Assembly: GCA_963760715.1 (NCBI GenBank)
Contig: CAVXDY010000007.1
Coordinates: forward strand, 806,001-870,000
DNA: 64,000 bases
Direction: 5' to 3'
From: CAVXDY01 sp963760715
GTDB taxonomy: Bacteria > Actinomycetota > Thermoleophilia > Miltoncostaeales > Miltoncostaeaceae
Shown: piece after piece, positions 43,068 to 51,723 of the stretch
How the letters are laid out: every line of letters starts with the position of its first letter
Numbering within the stretch: the first letter of the stretch is position 1
Position numbers and translations under genes: made by a program
Notes under the pieces: model-generated
The model's database searches: none
What the model was told of the DNA's origin: nothing
What the model saw: the letters and a program-made list of their open reading frames with translations, nothing else

Positions 43068-45443
43068 TCAGCCCTTGAGCGCGGCGAGCACGTTCACGCG
43101 CAGCAGGCCCGAGAGCGCCAGCGCGCCCTTGGTGTTCAGGTGCAGGCCGTCATCCGCGAACCAGGGCCGCCCGGCGCTCACCGCGTTCCAATCGGCGATC
43201 CGCATCGCCGGCCAGCGCTTGGCGGCGGTGCGGATCTCGTCGTTCGTGGTGGCGTAGATGCTCCGGGTCTCCCGCATCGTGACCCAGACGACCTTCTCGA
43301 CGCCGTCGGCCCGCAGGGTCCTCATCACGGCTCCCACGTCGTAGCCGCGCGGGTCGTCGTTGTAGCCCACGTTGACCACGGCGACCCGTCCCGTCCGGTC
43401 GCCCAGCGACTTCGCCACCTCGAGGGCCGTCGCCGGGGTCACCCCCTGGTAGGGGCAGCTCGGCGCCACCAGGCGCCGGCACACCTTCGCGTCCATCCTC
43501 AGGGCCAGGCCGCTGCCGAGGCGGCGCACGGCCTTGGGGACGTAGCCGAAGGAGGCCTGCACCGAGTCGCCGATGACGGTCACCCGCGGGGGCTTCGTCG
43601 TGGCGGTCGTGGCCTTCGGCGGCGCGGGCGGCGGGATCTCCGCGGCCTTCACGATGGTGCGCGCGTAGAGCCGGGCCCCGGCGGCGGTCGTGTGGACGCC
43701 GTCCACGAGCAGGTTGGGACCGCCCGACACGGCGTGCCAGTCGGCGAGCACCGCGTTGGTGTGATGGCCGGCGGCGTACTCCAGCGCGTCGTTCACGGAG
43801 TCCTGCCACTTCAGCGGCACGCGCACCGTCACCAGCACCACGCGGGGCGTGCCGCGGAGGCGCTTCATCAGCGCCTCGAGGCCGTCGAACGGCACGAAGC
43901 CGTTGTTGCCCAGGTGGACGACGACCACCCGCGGCTTCATGGTGGAGAGGCGCGAGGTGATGGCCGTGGCGCCCTCGGGGAACTGGCGGCCGACGCGGGC
44001 GTCGATCACCGAGCCGGGCGGCAGCGCCTTCCGCAGCGTCGCCGAGGCGCCGAGCATGACCGAGTCGCCCACGGCGAGCACCTTCCCGGCCCGCGTGGCT
44101 CCGGCGGCCGAACGCTCGTCGGGCAGATCGGCTCCCCCCCGGGCCTCCGGCGTCGCGGTGATGGTGACGCCGCGGGCCGCCGACGCGATGCCGGTGAGGC
44201 CGGGGATGTTCGGCGTCTCGCCGGGGAGCACGGCGACCGCGATGGCCAGCGCGGCGAGCGCGGCGGCGGCCGTGGAGGCGGCGGCGAAGCGCGCGGGCCG
44301 CGTGGTCCGGCGGCTCCAGCGCTGCACCGCGTCGCGCACCCCGCTCATCCCGTGCCGGCGGAAGGGCGTCTCGATGTAGTGGTAGGAGAGGGCCGCCACG
44401 CCCAGGGTCAGCGCGATCTGCATCGCGACCAGCGGGGGGCCGTCGAAGGGGACGTCCTGGTTGCCCCGGGTCAGCATGATCACCGGCCAGTGCCAGAGGT
44501 AGATGCCGTAGCTGCGCACCCCGATCCACACGATCGCGGACACGCCGAACGCCTTCCCGAGCCGCGACGAGGGGTGCGCGACGACCGCGATCAGCACCGC
44601 GGTCGTGATGCCCAGCAACAGGAATCCGCCCTGGTACAGCCCCCGGTCCAGGTCGCCCAGCGTCAGCATCAGGACGATCAGCCCGCCCAGCGCGGCGATC
44701 CCGACCAGGTCGAGCAGGTTGCGCGCCCCCGGGCTCTTGACGGGCCCCAGCCGGGTCGGCGGGAGGACGAAGGCCAGGGCGACCCCCGCGAGCAGACCCA
44801 CGGCCCGGGTGTCGGTGCCGTAGTAGATGCGCGACGGGTCGGTGAAGGGCTCCCACAGCAGCCAGGCGAGCAGCGTGGAGCCGGCGATCAGGACGCCCAC
44901 CCCCGCCAGCAGCCACCGCCGCCCCATGAGGACCAGGCCCAGGGCGATGACCGGCGGCCACACGAGGTAGAACTGCTCCTCCACGGCCAGCGACCACAGG
45001 TGCTGGAAGATCGACGGCCGGCCGAACTGCTCGAAGTAGGAGACGTGCGCGAACGCGAAGTACCAGTTCGCGACGTAGCCGAAGGATGCGAGCACGGCGC
45101 CGCGGAGGCGCGCGACCTCGCCGGGGTGCACCAGCACCATCACGGCCAGCACCACCACGATCATCGCGAAGAGCGCCGGCAGCAGCCGGCGCGCGCGGCG
45201 CATCCAGAACCGGACGAGCTCGATGTGCCCGGTGCGGCGGTGCTCGGCCAGCAGGAGCGAGGTGATCAGGTAGCCGCTGATCACGAAGAAGACGTCGACC
45301 CCCAGGAAGCCGCCCGGCAGCCACCCCGCCCCGAGGTGGTAGATCACCACCGCCGCGACGGCGAGCGCTCGCAGGCCGTCCACCCCGGGCATGTACGGCA
45401 GCCGCGGCGGGCCCTGCCGGGAGCTCGGGGTCGACTCGCTCAC
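43068..45443 (-). CDS. membrane acyltransferase (OatA-like) with two SGNH domains
   Basis: 791 aa. The first 400 residues are an acyltransferase-3 domain with about ten membrane helices (GVDGLRALAVAAVVIYHLGAG, LPGGFLGVDVFFVISGYLITS). Beyond this the protein carries two SGNH hydrolase-like units rather than the usual one: GDSVMLGA (about 458), GNNGF and DGVH (about 581), then GDSVQASF (about 624), NVGYNDD and DDGLHLN (about 764). Such enzymes O-acetylate peptidoglycan or exopolysaccharide outside the cell. The GTG at 45443 has GGAAG 5 nt upstream and is preferred over the longer frame from 45533. Confidence 0.87.
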   Translation of the reverse strand: MSESTPSSRQGPPRLPYMPGVDGLRALAVAAVVIYHLGAGWLPGGFLGVDVFFVISGYLITSLLLAEHRRTGHIELVRFWMRRARRLLPALFAMIVVVLAVMVLVHPGEVARLRGAVLASFGYVANWYFAFAHVSYFEQFGRPSIFQHLWSLAVEEQFYLVWPPVIALGLVLMGRRWLLAGVGVLIAGSTLLAWLLWEPFTDPSRIYYGTDTRAVGLLAGVALAFVLPPTRLGPVKSPGARNLLDLVGIAALGGLIVLMLTLGDLDRGLYQGGFLLLGITTAVLIAVVAHPSSRLGKAFGVSAIVWIGVRSYGIYLWHWPVIMLTRGNQDVPFDGPPLVAMQIALTLGVAALSYHYIETPFRRHGMSGVRDAVQRWSRRTTRPARFAAASTAAAALAALAIAVAVLPGETPNIPGLTGIASAARGVTITATPEARGGADLPDERSAAGATRAGKVLAVGDSVMLGASATLRKALPPGSVIDARVGRQFPEGATAITSRLSTMKPRVVVVHLGNNGFVPFDGLEALMKRLRGTPRVVLVTVRVPLKWQDSVNDALEYAAGHHTNAVLADWHAVSGGPNLLVDGVHTTAAGARLYARTIVKAAEIPPPAPPKATTATTKPPRVTVIGDSVQASFGYVPKAVRRLGSGLALRMDAKVCRRLVAPSCPYQGVTPATALEVAKSLGDRTGRVAVVNVGYNDDPRGYDVGAVMRTLRADGVEKVVWVTMRETRSIYATTNDEIRTAAKRWPAMRIADWNAVSAGRPWFADDGLHLNTKGALALSGLLRVNVLAALKG

Positions 45444-45578
45444 GCGTCTTCCAGCCTGCCTCGGTTTCTCGGCCACAGACGGCGCTTCACCGTCGGCAGC
45501 CTTACTCCTACCAGAGACGCGCGGAACCCCCAACGGAGGGGGGAGGACCTCGCCCGCGGTCGGTCATTCGCGACGGTC

Positions 45579-45584
45579 TATCCT
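45579..45584 (+). promoter_or_regulatory. -10-like hexamer TATCCT, leaderless start
   Basis: TATCCT then 6 nt then the GTG at 45591. Confidence 0.4.
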
Positions 45585-45590
45585 CGTTCC

Positions 45591-46397
45591 GTGACCACCA
45601 CCGCCGCCCCTGCCGCGCTGATGATCGACGGCCGGCTCGTCCCTCAGGGCGAGGTCCCGCTCGTGCCCCTGGACGACGGGCTCGTGCGCGGGGACGGCGT
45701 CTTCGAGGGGATGAGGCTCTACGACCGCCGCCCCCGCACTCCGCGCGAGCACCTGGACCGCCTGGCCCGGTCGGCGGCGACGGTGGGGCTCGAGATCGAC
45801 CGCCCTCTCCTGGAGCGCGAGCTGGAGGAGTTCGCGAGCCTCGCGACCGACCCCGACTGCGGCGTGCGGCTGATCGTCACGCGCGGGGGCCGCCGCGTCT
45901 GGCGCGAGGAGGCGCTGCCGCCCGGCTCGCCCGGTCTTCGCCTCCTGCCCGTTCCGCATCGCGTGACGCCGCTGCTGGTCGGTGCGAAGACACTGTCCTA
46001 TGCCGCCAACATGCAGGCCAAGCGCAACGCGGCCGCGGCGGGGTGCGACGACGCCCTGCTCGTTCGCGCCGACGACGACCTGGTGCTCGAGGGGCCGACC
46101 ACGGCCTTCGCCTGGATCGAGGGAGGGACGCTCGTGTTCCCGCCGCTCGCGCTGGGCGTGCTCGACTCGATCACCCGCCGGATCGCCGCCCGGGCGCTCC
46201 CGGTGCGCGAGCGCGAGGCGCGGCTGGAGGAGATGGCCGGGGCCGACGGCGCGCTCCTGATGTCGACCCTTCAGGAGGCGCAGCCCGTGGCCGAGATCCA
46301 GGGCGTGGCCACGTTCGACCCGGCGGCGCGGCGAGTGCGCGAGATCGCCGCCGCGATCCACGACGCCATCACCGCCGAGGTCGCCGCCACCATCTGA
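45591..46397 (+). CDS. class IV PLP-dependent aminotransferase
   Basis: 268 aa. LDDGLVRGDGVFEGMRLY is the conserved N-terminal motif of the branched-chain aminotransferase/aminodeoxychorismate lyase fold. The PLP lysine is in AKTLSYAANMQAKRNAAAAG, and the phosphate-binding LEGPTTAFAW and GVLDSITRRIAARAL follow. The gene does not decide between BCAT-like, D-amino acid transaminase-like or PabC activity. It starts at GTG immediately after a TATCCT hexamer and ends 40 nt before tRNA-Cys. Confidence 0.87.
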   Translation: MTTTAAPAALMIDGRLVPQGEVPLVPLDDGLVRGDGVFEGMRLYDRRPRTPREHLDRLARSAATVGLEIDRPLLERELEEFASLATDPDCGVRLIVTRGGRRVWREEALPPGSPGLRLLPVPHRVTPLLVGAKTLSYAANMQAKRNAAAAGCDDALLVRADDDLVLEGPTTAFAWIEGGTLVFPPLALGVLDSITRRIAARALPVREREARLEEMAGADGALLMSTLQEAQPVAEIQGVATFDPAARRVREIAAAIHDAITAEVAATI

Positions 46398-46436
46398 GGG
46401 CGGCCCGGCCCCTTTGGTACCCTCGACGCGCCCACC

Positions 46437-46508
46437 GGCGACGTGGCGAAGTGGCTAACGCAGCGGTCTGCAAAACCGTTATCGGGGGTTCGATTCCCCC
46501 CGTCGCCT
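46437..46508 (+). tRNA. tRNA-Cys (anticodon GCA)
   Basis: Full cloverleaf of 72 nt. Acceptor GGCGACG pairs with CGTCGCC, the anticodon stem GCGGT/ACCGT encloses CTGCAAA with GCA, and the T-arm is GGGGGTTCGATTCCCCC. The discriminator is T, as expected for Cys. CCA is not encoded. It is the probable attachment site of the decayed element downstream. Confidence 0.96.
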
Positions 46509-46929
46509 TCGGCTTTTCCTAGCGGGCTTCCCGGTCTGGCACTTCGAGACGGCCGGGATCGGGACGCCCGCCTCAAATGAGCATGGACCCGTAAGAGTGC
46601 CGCGCTTCGTGGAGCCCGAGCGACCCGAAGGCCGGGAGGTCCGGACCGCCGGGCCGCTCGGCCGCCTCCACGTCGCACGCGAGCCCGAAGCGGCGCCCGC
46701 GAATCTTGATCGCGTCGAGATTCGCAATCAGGTTCCGAGCGTCCGTCAGATCGCTCTCGATCGCCTGGGAGGCAGTCGCGTTGTCGAAAGAGCTGCCGGG
46801 GCTGTCGGCTTCGGAGCTGATCCCGTCAAAGGTCTTCCAGAGATCCATCGCGAGCGCGGTGTATCGGGCCGTCTCGACCGCACCGGTTCCCGGCCTCCGC
46901 GACGTCTCTTCGCGCCCGTTCCGCGGCAC
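46509..46929 (-). pseudogene. tyrosine recombinase (phage integrase) C-terminal remnant
   Basis: Minus-strand reading gives LGLHEARHSYGSMLI, the C-terminal box of tyrosine integrases (H-x-x-R-H), then a frame change of one base and EAGVPIPAVSKCQTG, the next conserved helix, before the catalytic tyrosine is lost. The upstream part of the frame (to 46929) is not integrase-like and may be an unrelated fusion. It abuts the 3' end of tRNA-Cys, where integrases of integrative elements normally lie. No intact copy is present. Confidence 0.6.
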
Positions 46930-46959
46930 GCTCCGCCGCCGTGGGCAGCCTCGCTGGAC

Positions 46960-47385
46960 TCATCGCACCGTCCTGACGGCGACGCTGGTGTCCGAGTGCC
47001 CGCGGCTCGCGGAGTAGAGGACGCTGACGCTGAGGCGCCCCACGCGGTAGCTCACGCTCGCCGAAACGCCCCGATGCGGCGCCGTGCTCTTCGAGGTCCA
47101 CGGGTGCCCGGGGATGCCGAGGGGCACCAGGCGCCCGCGCTCGGCACCGCTCACGCCCCCGGAGGCGCTCTTGCCGCCCGCGGGTACGCTGATCGAGGAC
47201 GCGTTCGGCACGTCACCCGCCAGCTGGGGCACGCGCACCAAGAGGTCGGCGACGATCGCCCCGGGCTGCGAGCCGGCCTCCGCGAGGGTGCTCGCCTGGG
47301 CGCCTCCTGGGAATCCGGCGACCATCCCGAGCGCTACGACGGCGCCGGAGGCCATCACGGCGGGAAGGCCAGATTTGACGCGCAT
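46960..47385 (-). CDS. hypothetical secreted protein
   Basis: 141 aa. AAGGAG lies 9 nt upstream of the ATG. A signal peptide (LPAVMASGAVVALGMVAGF, cleavage near AQA-S) is followed by a Ser/Val/Gly-rich mature part with no family match (VSASVSYRVGRLSVSVLYS). It lies in the decayed island between tRNA-Cys and its degenerate copy. Function unknown. Confidence 0.65.
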   Translation of the reverse strand: MRVKSGLPAVMASGAVVALGMVAGFPGGAQASTLAEAGSQPGAIVADLLVRVPQLAGDVPNASSISVPAGGKSASGGVSGAERGRLVPLGIPGHPWTSKSTAPHRGVSASVSYRVGRLSVSVLYSASRGHSDTSVAVRTVR

Positions 47386-47795
47386 CGACGTTCACTCCTT
47401 CCGTGTCAGGGCCGAGGCGCCTCCCGCCCTCGGTCCCGTTGCCGGGGTCGTACTCCCCTCGCCGGAGAAGGCGCCAGGACTTCCGTCTAGGCCCCCCGCT
47501 ATCACGCCCAAACCGTCCCCGACGGAAAACCGCTACGAACGCGGAAACGGCAGGCCTGGTCGTACTCCGCTCAATCCCCGAGGGCCTGGCGGTAGGTCGG
47601 GTCCGTTCGGGCTCCCGGCACCGCGCCACGACACCGTCCACGCTCCGCGACACGACACCGGGGCAGGGCGCACTCCGCCCGCCACCCGCTCGCCCCGTCC
47701 CGGCTGCCCGGCTCGGCCGGTGCTCGGAAGTGGAAAAGGCGACCGCTCGACCACGCTGGCCGCTACCTTCGGACCTCCAACGAGAGGAGGCCCCC
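47386..47795. other. non-coding stretch, no gene found
   Basis: No supported gene. It holds GGTCGTACTCC twice (47447-47457 and 47559-47569) and the likely upstream region of the 47796 gene, with TACCTT near 47763. Confidence 0.4.
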
Positions 47796-47984
47796 ATGCC
47801 GCCGCACGACTACATCTCCGAGGCGAAGGCCCTGCTCGATGAGAACTTCGCCGGACAGGTGCCTTACGAGGACGCCGAGCAGGGCGTCGAGCGGGCGAAG
47901 GCCGTCCTTCTCATGGACATCGCCTACACCCTCAGCGACATCAGCCAAGACCTGAAGGCGATTGCCGGGAAGATGCCGGGATAG
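47796..47984 (+). CDS. small acidic helical protein
   Basis: 62 aa. GAGAGGAGG lies 5 nt upstream of the ATG, a strong ribosome site. The sequence (YISEAKALLDENF, DAEQGVERAKAVLLMDIAYTLSDIS) is helical and acidic, with no family recognised. It lies inside the decayed island. Confidence 0.65.
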   Translation: MPPHDYISEAKALLDENFAGQVPYEDAEQGVERAKAVLLMDIAYTLSDISQDLKAIAGKMPG

Positions 47985-48056
47985 GGTCGGCACGCCCCCT
48001 GTCGGCAGATCACTGATCCGGGCGAGGTGCCCGCCCGCCAGGCGTCGAGTGCGTTG

Positions 48057-48311
48057 TCACGAGATGGGCTCGCGTGGCCGGTCGCCGCGCGAGCGCAGCG
48101 CCTGGACCCCCCCTCGGTACTCCCGCGCGTCGATCTCGCCGCGGGCGAGCCACTCGCCCAGAACGTCCTCCGGAGAAGACCGCCCGGCGCCGGTCGTGTC
48201 CCCGCGCGACCGCAGGAGCCGGGCGATGCCCCAGACGATGAGACCGTAGACGACGAGCATCACCACGCTCATCATCAGCCATCCCCACCAACTCACGACG
48301 TGCCAGTACAT
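48057..48311 (-). CDS. SHOCT-domain membrane protein
   Basis: 84 aa. One hydrophobic helix (WLMMSVVMLVVYGLIVWGIA, residues about 10-30) is followed by a basic linker and a SHOCT motif (SPEDVLGEWLARGEIDAREYRGGVQAL). SHOCT motifs mediate oligomerisation and are often found in small membrane proteins of unknown role. Start ATG at 48311. Confidence 0.75.
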   Translation of the reverse strand: MYWHVVSWWGWLMMSVVMLVVYGLIVWGIARLLRSRGDTTGAGRSSPEDVLGEWLARGEIDAREYRGGVQALRSRGDRPREPIS

Positions 48312-48832
48312 CGGCGGCCCCGATTCTCATCGTTGCATCCCACTCTCGGTGCCTCGCCCCCCGGATGCGTCAGGGCGAACGCTCAGTGAGGCCGCGGGAA
48401 ACTACGATCGCGTCGCGACAGCCGCCTTCATGATCGGCCGCGCCGCCGCCCCCAGGGGGGCGCCGGGGGCGCCTCGGCGGGCCTGGATTCTGGCCGCGAG
48501 CGGTGCCGCGCGGCCCTGTGAGGCCCCCTACCTCCCCGCGCCGGTGGTTTAGGCCCGGTCTCGGTGGAGGACGGCGAAGCACGCTCGGCGACTGACTGGC
48601 CCGAGCACTGGCCCACAGTGGCCCACCGCTCGGCCAGAACCCTCATTCCAAGGCGGACTCCCGCTCTCGTAGCGCGGTCTGCAAGGCCGCCATCGCGGGT
48701 TCGACTCCCGCCGCCGCCTCTCCGATGAATAGTGGGATCCCGCGTCCTGGGGTGGGATCTGGGCGGCGACCTGATGAAACCCCGTGGGTTGAGCGCCCAC
48801 GCCGGCGTGGCGGGGCCGGGCGGGGGCCGGAG
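48312..48832. other. gene-free stretch with pseudo-tRNA near its right side
   Basis: No supported gene. GC-rich sequence with short C and G runs (about 48450-48470); the only recognisable element is the degenerate tRNA-Cys-like sequence. Confidence 0.4.
48652..48719 (+). other. degenerate tRNA-Cys-like sequence (pseudo-tRNA or att remnant)
   Basis: The 3' part from GCGGTCTGCAA (48674-48684) to the T at 48719 folds as an anticodon arm with GCA and a perfect T-arm GCGGG/CCCGC, then CGCCGCC as acceptor 3' strand. The 5' part fails: GGCGGAC mispairs at two positions and the D-arm is about 4 nt short. It lies in the same orientation as, and 2.2 kb downstream of, tRNA-Cys, as expected for the far side of an integrated element, though it is not identical to it. 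Confidence 0.55.
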
Positions 48833-48838
48833 TACTCT
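48833..48838 (+). promoter_or_regulatory. -10-like hexamer TACTCT, leaderless start
   Basis: TACTCT then 6 nt then the GTG at 48845. Confidence 0.38.
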
Positions 48839-48844
48839 CGTGTC

Positions 48845-50191
48845 GTGGCCGGCATCCCCCGCCCGCGTCCCGCCCCTCGAGACGTCGGGCCGGCAACGAT
48901 TGGCATCCTGGTGGTCGCCCTCGCCGCGCTCTGGACCGTGGCCAGGCCGGCGGGGCAGCCCACGGGCTCCTACATCGGCCAGCTGCTGGGCGCCGAGTCG
49001 ATCCTGCTCCTGTCGATCGGGCTGGTGCTGATCTCCACGCTGCCCTGGGTCGAGGTGTGGTTCGACGGCATCGACCGGGCCGCGATCTGGCACCGCCGGG
49101 TCGCGATCACCGGCCTCGTGCTGCTGGCGCCGCACATCCTGCTGTCCAGCAACCCCAAGGGAGGCACGGCGCTCGGCGGGCCCCTGGGGGTGATCGGCGC
49201 CCTCGGCCTGCTCGGTCTCGTCCTGTGGGCCATCCTGCCGCGCTGGCGCTCGGTGGTGCCCGGTCCCCTGCGCGGGCTGGTGGTGGCCGCGCGCGACGCG
49301 CCGCTCATCCGTGACGTGCGTCGCATCTTCGGCGGCTATGAGCGCTGGCGCGCGCTGCACCGCACCACCGGCCTGTTCGTGGCGGCCGGGTTCCTCCACG
49401 GCGCGCTGGACGGATCGCCCTTCGCCGGGTCCCCGGCGCTGCGCTGGAGCTACATCGCGATCGGCGGCATCGGCCTGGCCTTCTACGTCTACCGCGAGCT
49501 GCTGTCCCGCTACTTCCTGTCGCTGCACGACTACCAGGTCGCCGGCGTCGAGCAGATCGGCGAGGGCCTGGTCGAGATCACGCTCGCCCCCATCGGCCGG
49601 CCCGTCAACTTCGTCCCCGGCCAGTTCGCGATGGTCTACATCGAGAGCAAGGACGGCTGGCACCGTCACCCCTTCACCATCGCCAGCGCGCCCCGCGAGG
49701 GCGTGGTCCGGGTGACGGTCAAGGCGCTCGGCGACTACACCTCGCGGCTCCAGGAGATCCTCGAGCCCGGCATGCCGGCGGTCATCGGCGGCCCCCACGG
49801 CCGCTTCAACCACGCCAAGGGAACCGACCGGCAGGTCTGGATCGCGGGCGGCGTGGGCGTCGCCCCCTTCCTCAGCTGGCTGCGATCGCTGGACGGCCAC
49901 CTGCCCCAGCGCGTCAACTTCTTCTACGCCGCCGACGGCGACGCCCCGTTCGCCGAGGAGATCCGGAGCATCGCCGACCGGCACGACTCGTTGAGCGCCC
50001 ACGTGATCGACACCAGCGCCGCGGGACGCCTGACCACGGACCACGTTCTGGCCACCGCCGGCGGCGACGCCGGAGGGCTGTCGGTGTTCATGTGCGGGCC
50101 CCGGGGGATGCTGCGCACGTTCCAATCGCAGCTGCGCGTGGCGGGCGTCCCCGCACGCAACATCCATCGCGAGTACTTCGACTGGCGCTGA
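48845..50191 (+). CDS. membrane ferric reductase/NADPH-oxidase-like flavoprotein
   Basis: 448 aa. The N-terminal half has five or six membrane helices (ATIGILVVALAALWTVA, SILLLSIGLVLISTLPW, RVAITGLVLLAPHILLS, LHRTTGLFVAAGFLHGAL) with histidines placed like heme ligands. The C-terminal half is an FAD/NAD module: HRHPFTIASAP, WIAGGVGVAPFLSWL and FMCGPRGML. This is the ferric-reductase/NOX layout, moving electrons from NAD(P)H across the membrane. GTG start. It precedes the metallophosphatase gene by 22 nt. Confidence 0.87.
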   Translation: MAGIPRPRPAPRDVGPATIGILVVALAALWTVARPAGQPTGSYIGQLLGAESILLLSIGLVLISTLPWVEVWFDGIDRAAIWHRRVAITGLVLLAPHILLSSNPKGGTALGGPLGVIGALGLLGLVLWAILPRWRSVVPGPLRGLVVAARDAPLIRDVRRIFGGYERWRALHRTTGLFVAAGFLHGALDGSPFAGSPALRWSYIAIGGIGLAFYVYRELLSRYFLSLHDYQVAGVEQIGEGLVEITLAPIGRPVNFVPGQFAMVYIESKDGWHRHPFTIASAPREGVVRVTVKALGDYTSRLQEILEPGMPAVIGGPHGRFNHAKGTDRQVWIAGGVGVAPFLSWLRSLDGHLPQRVNFFYAADGDAPFAEEIRSIADRHDSLSAHVIDTSAAGRLTTDHVLATAGGDAGGLSVFMCGPRGMLRTFQSQLRVAGVPARNIHREYFDWR

Positions 50192-50213
50192 CCACGGCGA
50201 CGGTTCGACGACG

Positions 50214-51308
50214 ATGAGGGAGAGCGGGCCGCTCACGACGCACGAGAGGCGCCTGCGCCGGGCGCTGATCGCGACCGCCGTCTTCGCCGCCCTGATGGTG
50301 GTGGCCGTCGGCGTCGTGGTCGTCTACTGGTTCCGGTACGTCCTGCCGACCAAGCCCGACCCGTTCACGCGCGGGCCCTACCTCGTCCGGGTCGGCACCA
50401 CCACCGCGACCCTCAGGTGGCGTGTGGCGGGCGACCGCCCGGTCGAGATCGTCGCCACCACCCCCGACGGGCGCACGCTCACCAGCACCGACGGCCGCCT
50501 GCGCGGGCTCGTCCCCGGCGCCCGGCAGGGGTGGGTCGCGGTCGTGGACGGCCAGGCGCGGGCGTCGGGCACCATCACCACGGCGCCCACCGATCCGCGG
50601 GCGCCGATCCGGTTCACGGTCTTCGGCGACTACGGCGCCGGCGGGGAGGACGAGTGGGCCGTCGGGCGCGTCGCGGCCGCGCAGGAGCCGGCGTTCACGG
50701 TGGTCCCCGGCGACAACAGCTACCTGGTCGCCGCCCCGGCGCTCTTCGACCACAACATCTTCGCGCCGATGCGCGCGCTCCTCTCGCAGGGGCCCTTCAT
50801 CGCGACGCTCGGCGAGCACGACATCGCCTACCTCGGCGGCCACGACGTGGCCCGCGCCCTGGGGTTGCCCAATGGCGGCGACCGCTACGTGCTCGACTAC
50901 GGGCCACTGCGCTTCGTGGTGCTCGGCCTCGAGGCCGATTCCGCCGACCTCCCCGTGCTGCGGGCGGCCCTGGCCCACACGTCCGCGCGCCACGTCTACA
51001 TCGTCGTCCATCGCCCGCCGGAGCACGGGAACCCGGTGCTCGCGGCGGCCCGCGGACGGGTGACGGCGGTGTTCGCGGGGCACAACCACCGCTACGAGCG
51101 CCGGGTGATCGACGGCGTGCTCACGCTGACGGTGGGCACCGGCGGCGCGCCCCGCAGCGGCGACGAGGCGCTGACGCCCCGGTCCGCCGGGGCCGTGTCC
51201 TCGCTCGCGGAGTTCGGGCTGGTGCGGGTGGACGACGGCCCGGATCGCACCGTGATGACCTTCATCGACTCCGGCGGCCGGGTGCGCGATCGCGTGGTGG
51301 CGCCCTGA
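50214..51308 (+). CDS. membrane-anchored metallophosphoesterase (purple acid phosphatase-like)
   Basis: 364 aa. One N-terminal membrane helix (ALIATAVFAALMVVAVGVVVVYWF, residues about 16-40) leads into a beta-sandwich (GPYLVRVGTTTATLRW) and a calcineurin-like domain. Metal-binding motifs FGDYGAGG, PGDNSYL, TLGEHD, VVHRPPEHG and FAGHNHRYERR appear in order. It acts outside the membrane on an unknown phosphoester. Its stop overlaps the ATG of the next gene as TGATG. Confidence 0.86.
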   Translation: MRESGPLTTHERRLRRALIATAVFAALMVVAVGVVVVYWFRYVLPTKPDPFTRGPYLVRVGTTTATLRWRVAGDRPVEIVATTPDGRTLTSTDGRLRGLVPGARQGWVAVVDGQARASGTITTAPTDPRAPIRFTVFGDYGAGGEDEWAVGRVAAAQEPAFTVVPGDNSYLVAAPALFDHNIFAPMRALLSQGPFIATLGEHDIAYLGGHDVARALGLPNGGDRYVLDYGPLRFVVLGLEADSADLPVLRAALAHTSARHVYIVVHRPPEHGNPVLAAARGRVTAVFAGHNHRYERRVIDGVLTLTVGTGGAPRSGDEALTPRSAGAVSSLAEFGLVRVDDGPDRTVMTFIDSGGRVRDRVVAP

Positions 51309-51613
51309 TGCGCGTGGCCGGTGGCGTGCTGGCGACCGCCGGCGTGGCGGGGGCCCTGGCCGGGCCGCTTCTGGGGTTCCCGGGAGCGTTCCCCGTGCTG
51401 CTGGGAGCGGCCGTGGTGCTGTGGCTGGTCGGGGCGGGCGCGGCGGCCGCATGCGTGGCGCCACCGCGCCGCGCGCCCGGCCTCGCGGCCCTCGCGGCGG
51501 GGTTCCTGGGCTGGGCGCTGGTCCTCGTCTACGCGCTGGCGCCGCTGTGGGGGGTCGTCGCCGCGGCGTGCGGGGTGGTGGTGGCGACCGGGCGCCTGCG
51601 GGCACGAGCGTGA
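51308..51613 (+). CDS. small multi-helix membrane protein
   Basis: 101 aa. Three hydrophobic segments are seen (VLATAGVAGALAGPLLGF, VLLGAAVVLWLVGAGAAAAC, FLGWALVLVYALAPLWGVVAA). No family is recognised. Its ATG overlaps the phosphatase stop (TGATG), so it is probably coupled to it. Confidence 0.7.
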   Translation: MRVAGGVLATAGVAGALAGPLLGFPGAFPVLLGAAVVLWLVGAGAAAACVAPPRRAPGLAALAAGFLGWALVLVYALAPLWGVVAAACGVVVATGRLRARA

Positions 51614-51723
51614 CCCGGCTGGGCACGGGCCCGTAGAAGGCCGTAGGGCCGCGCGTGGTCGCCCGGATGGCGGCGACCGGGCGATCGCAGGCGTGGGACC
51701 CAGAGTCGGAGCGTAGTTAGCGA

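Noticed and set aside
46400..46440. Promoter for tRNA-Cys (TACCCT near 46418)
   Set aside because: No -35 was seen at proper spacing and the hexamer is 13 nt from the tRNA; too weak to list.
46479..46727. Frames ending in ESNPR as genes
   Set aside because: They are readings of tRNA genes on the opposite strand, a well-known artefact.
47447..47569. GGTCGTACTCC repeated twice as regulatory repeats
   Set aside because: Two 11-bp copies 112 bp apart with no other support; could be chance in low-complexity GC-rich DNA.
48428..50236. 602-codon minus-strand frame opposite the ferric-reductase-like gene
   Set aside because: It is antisense to a clear flavoprotein with intact membrane and cofactor motifs and has antisense-type composition.
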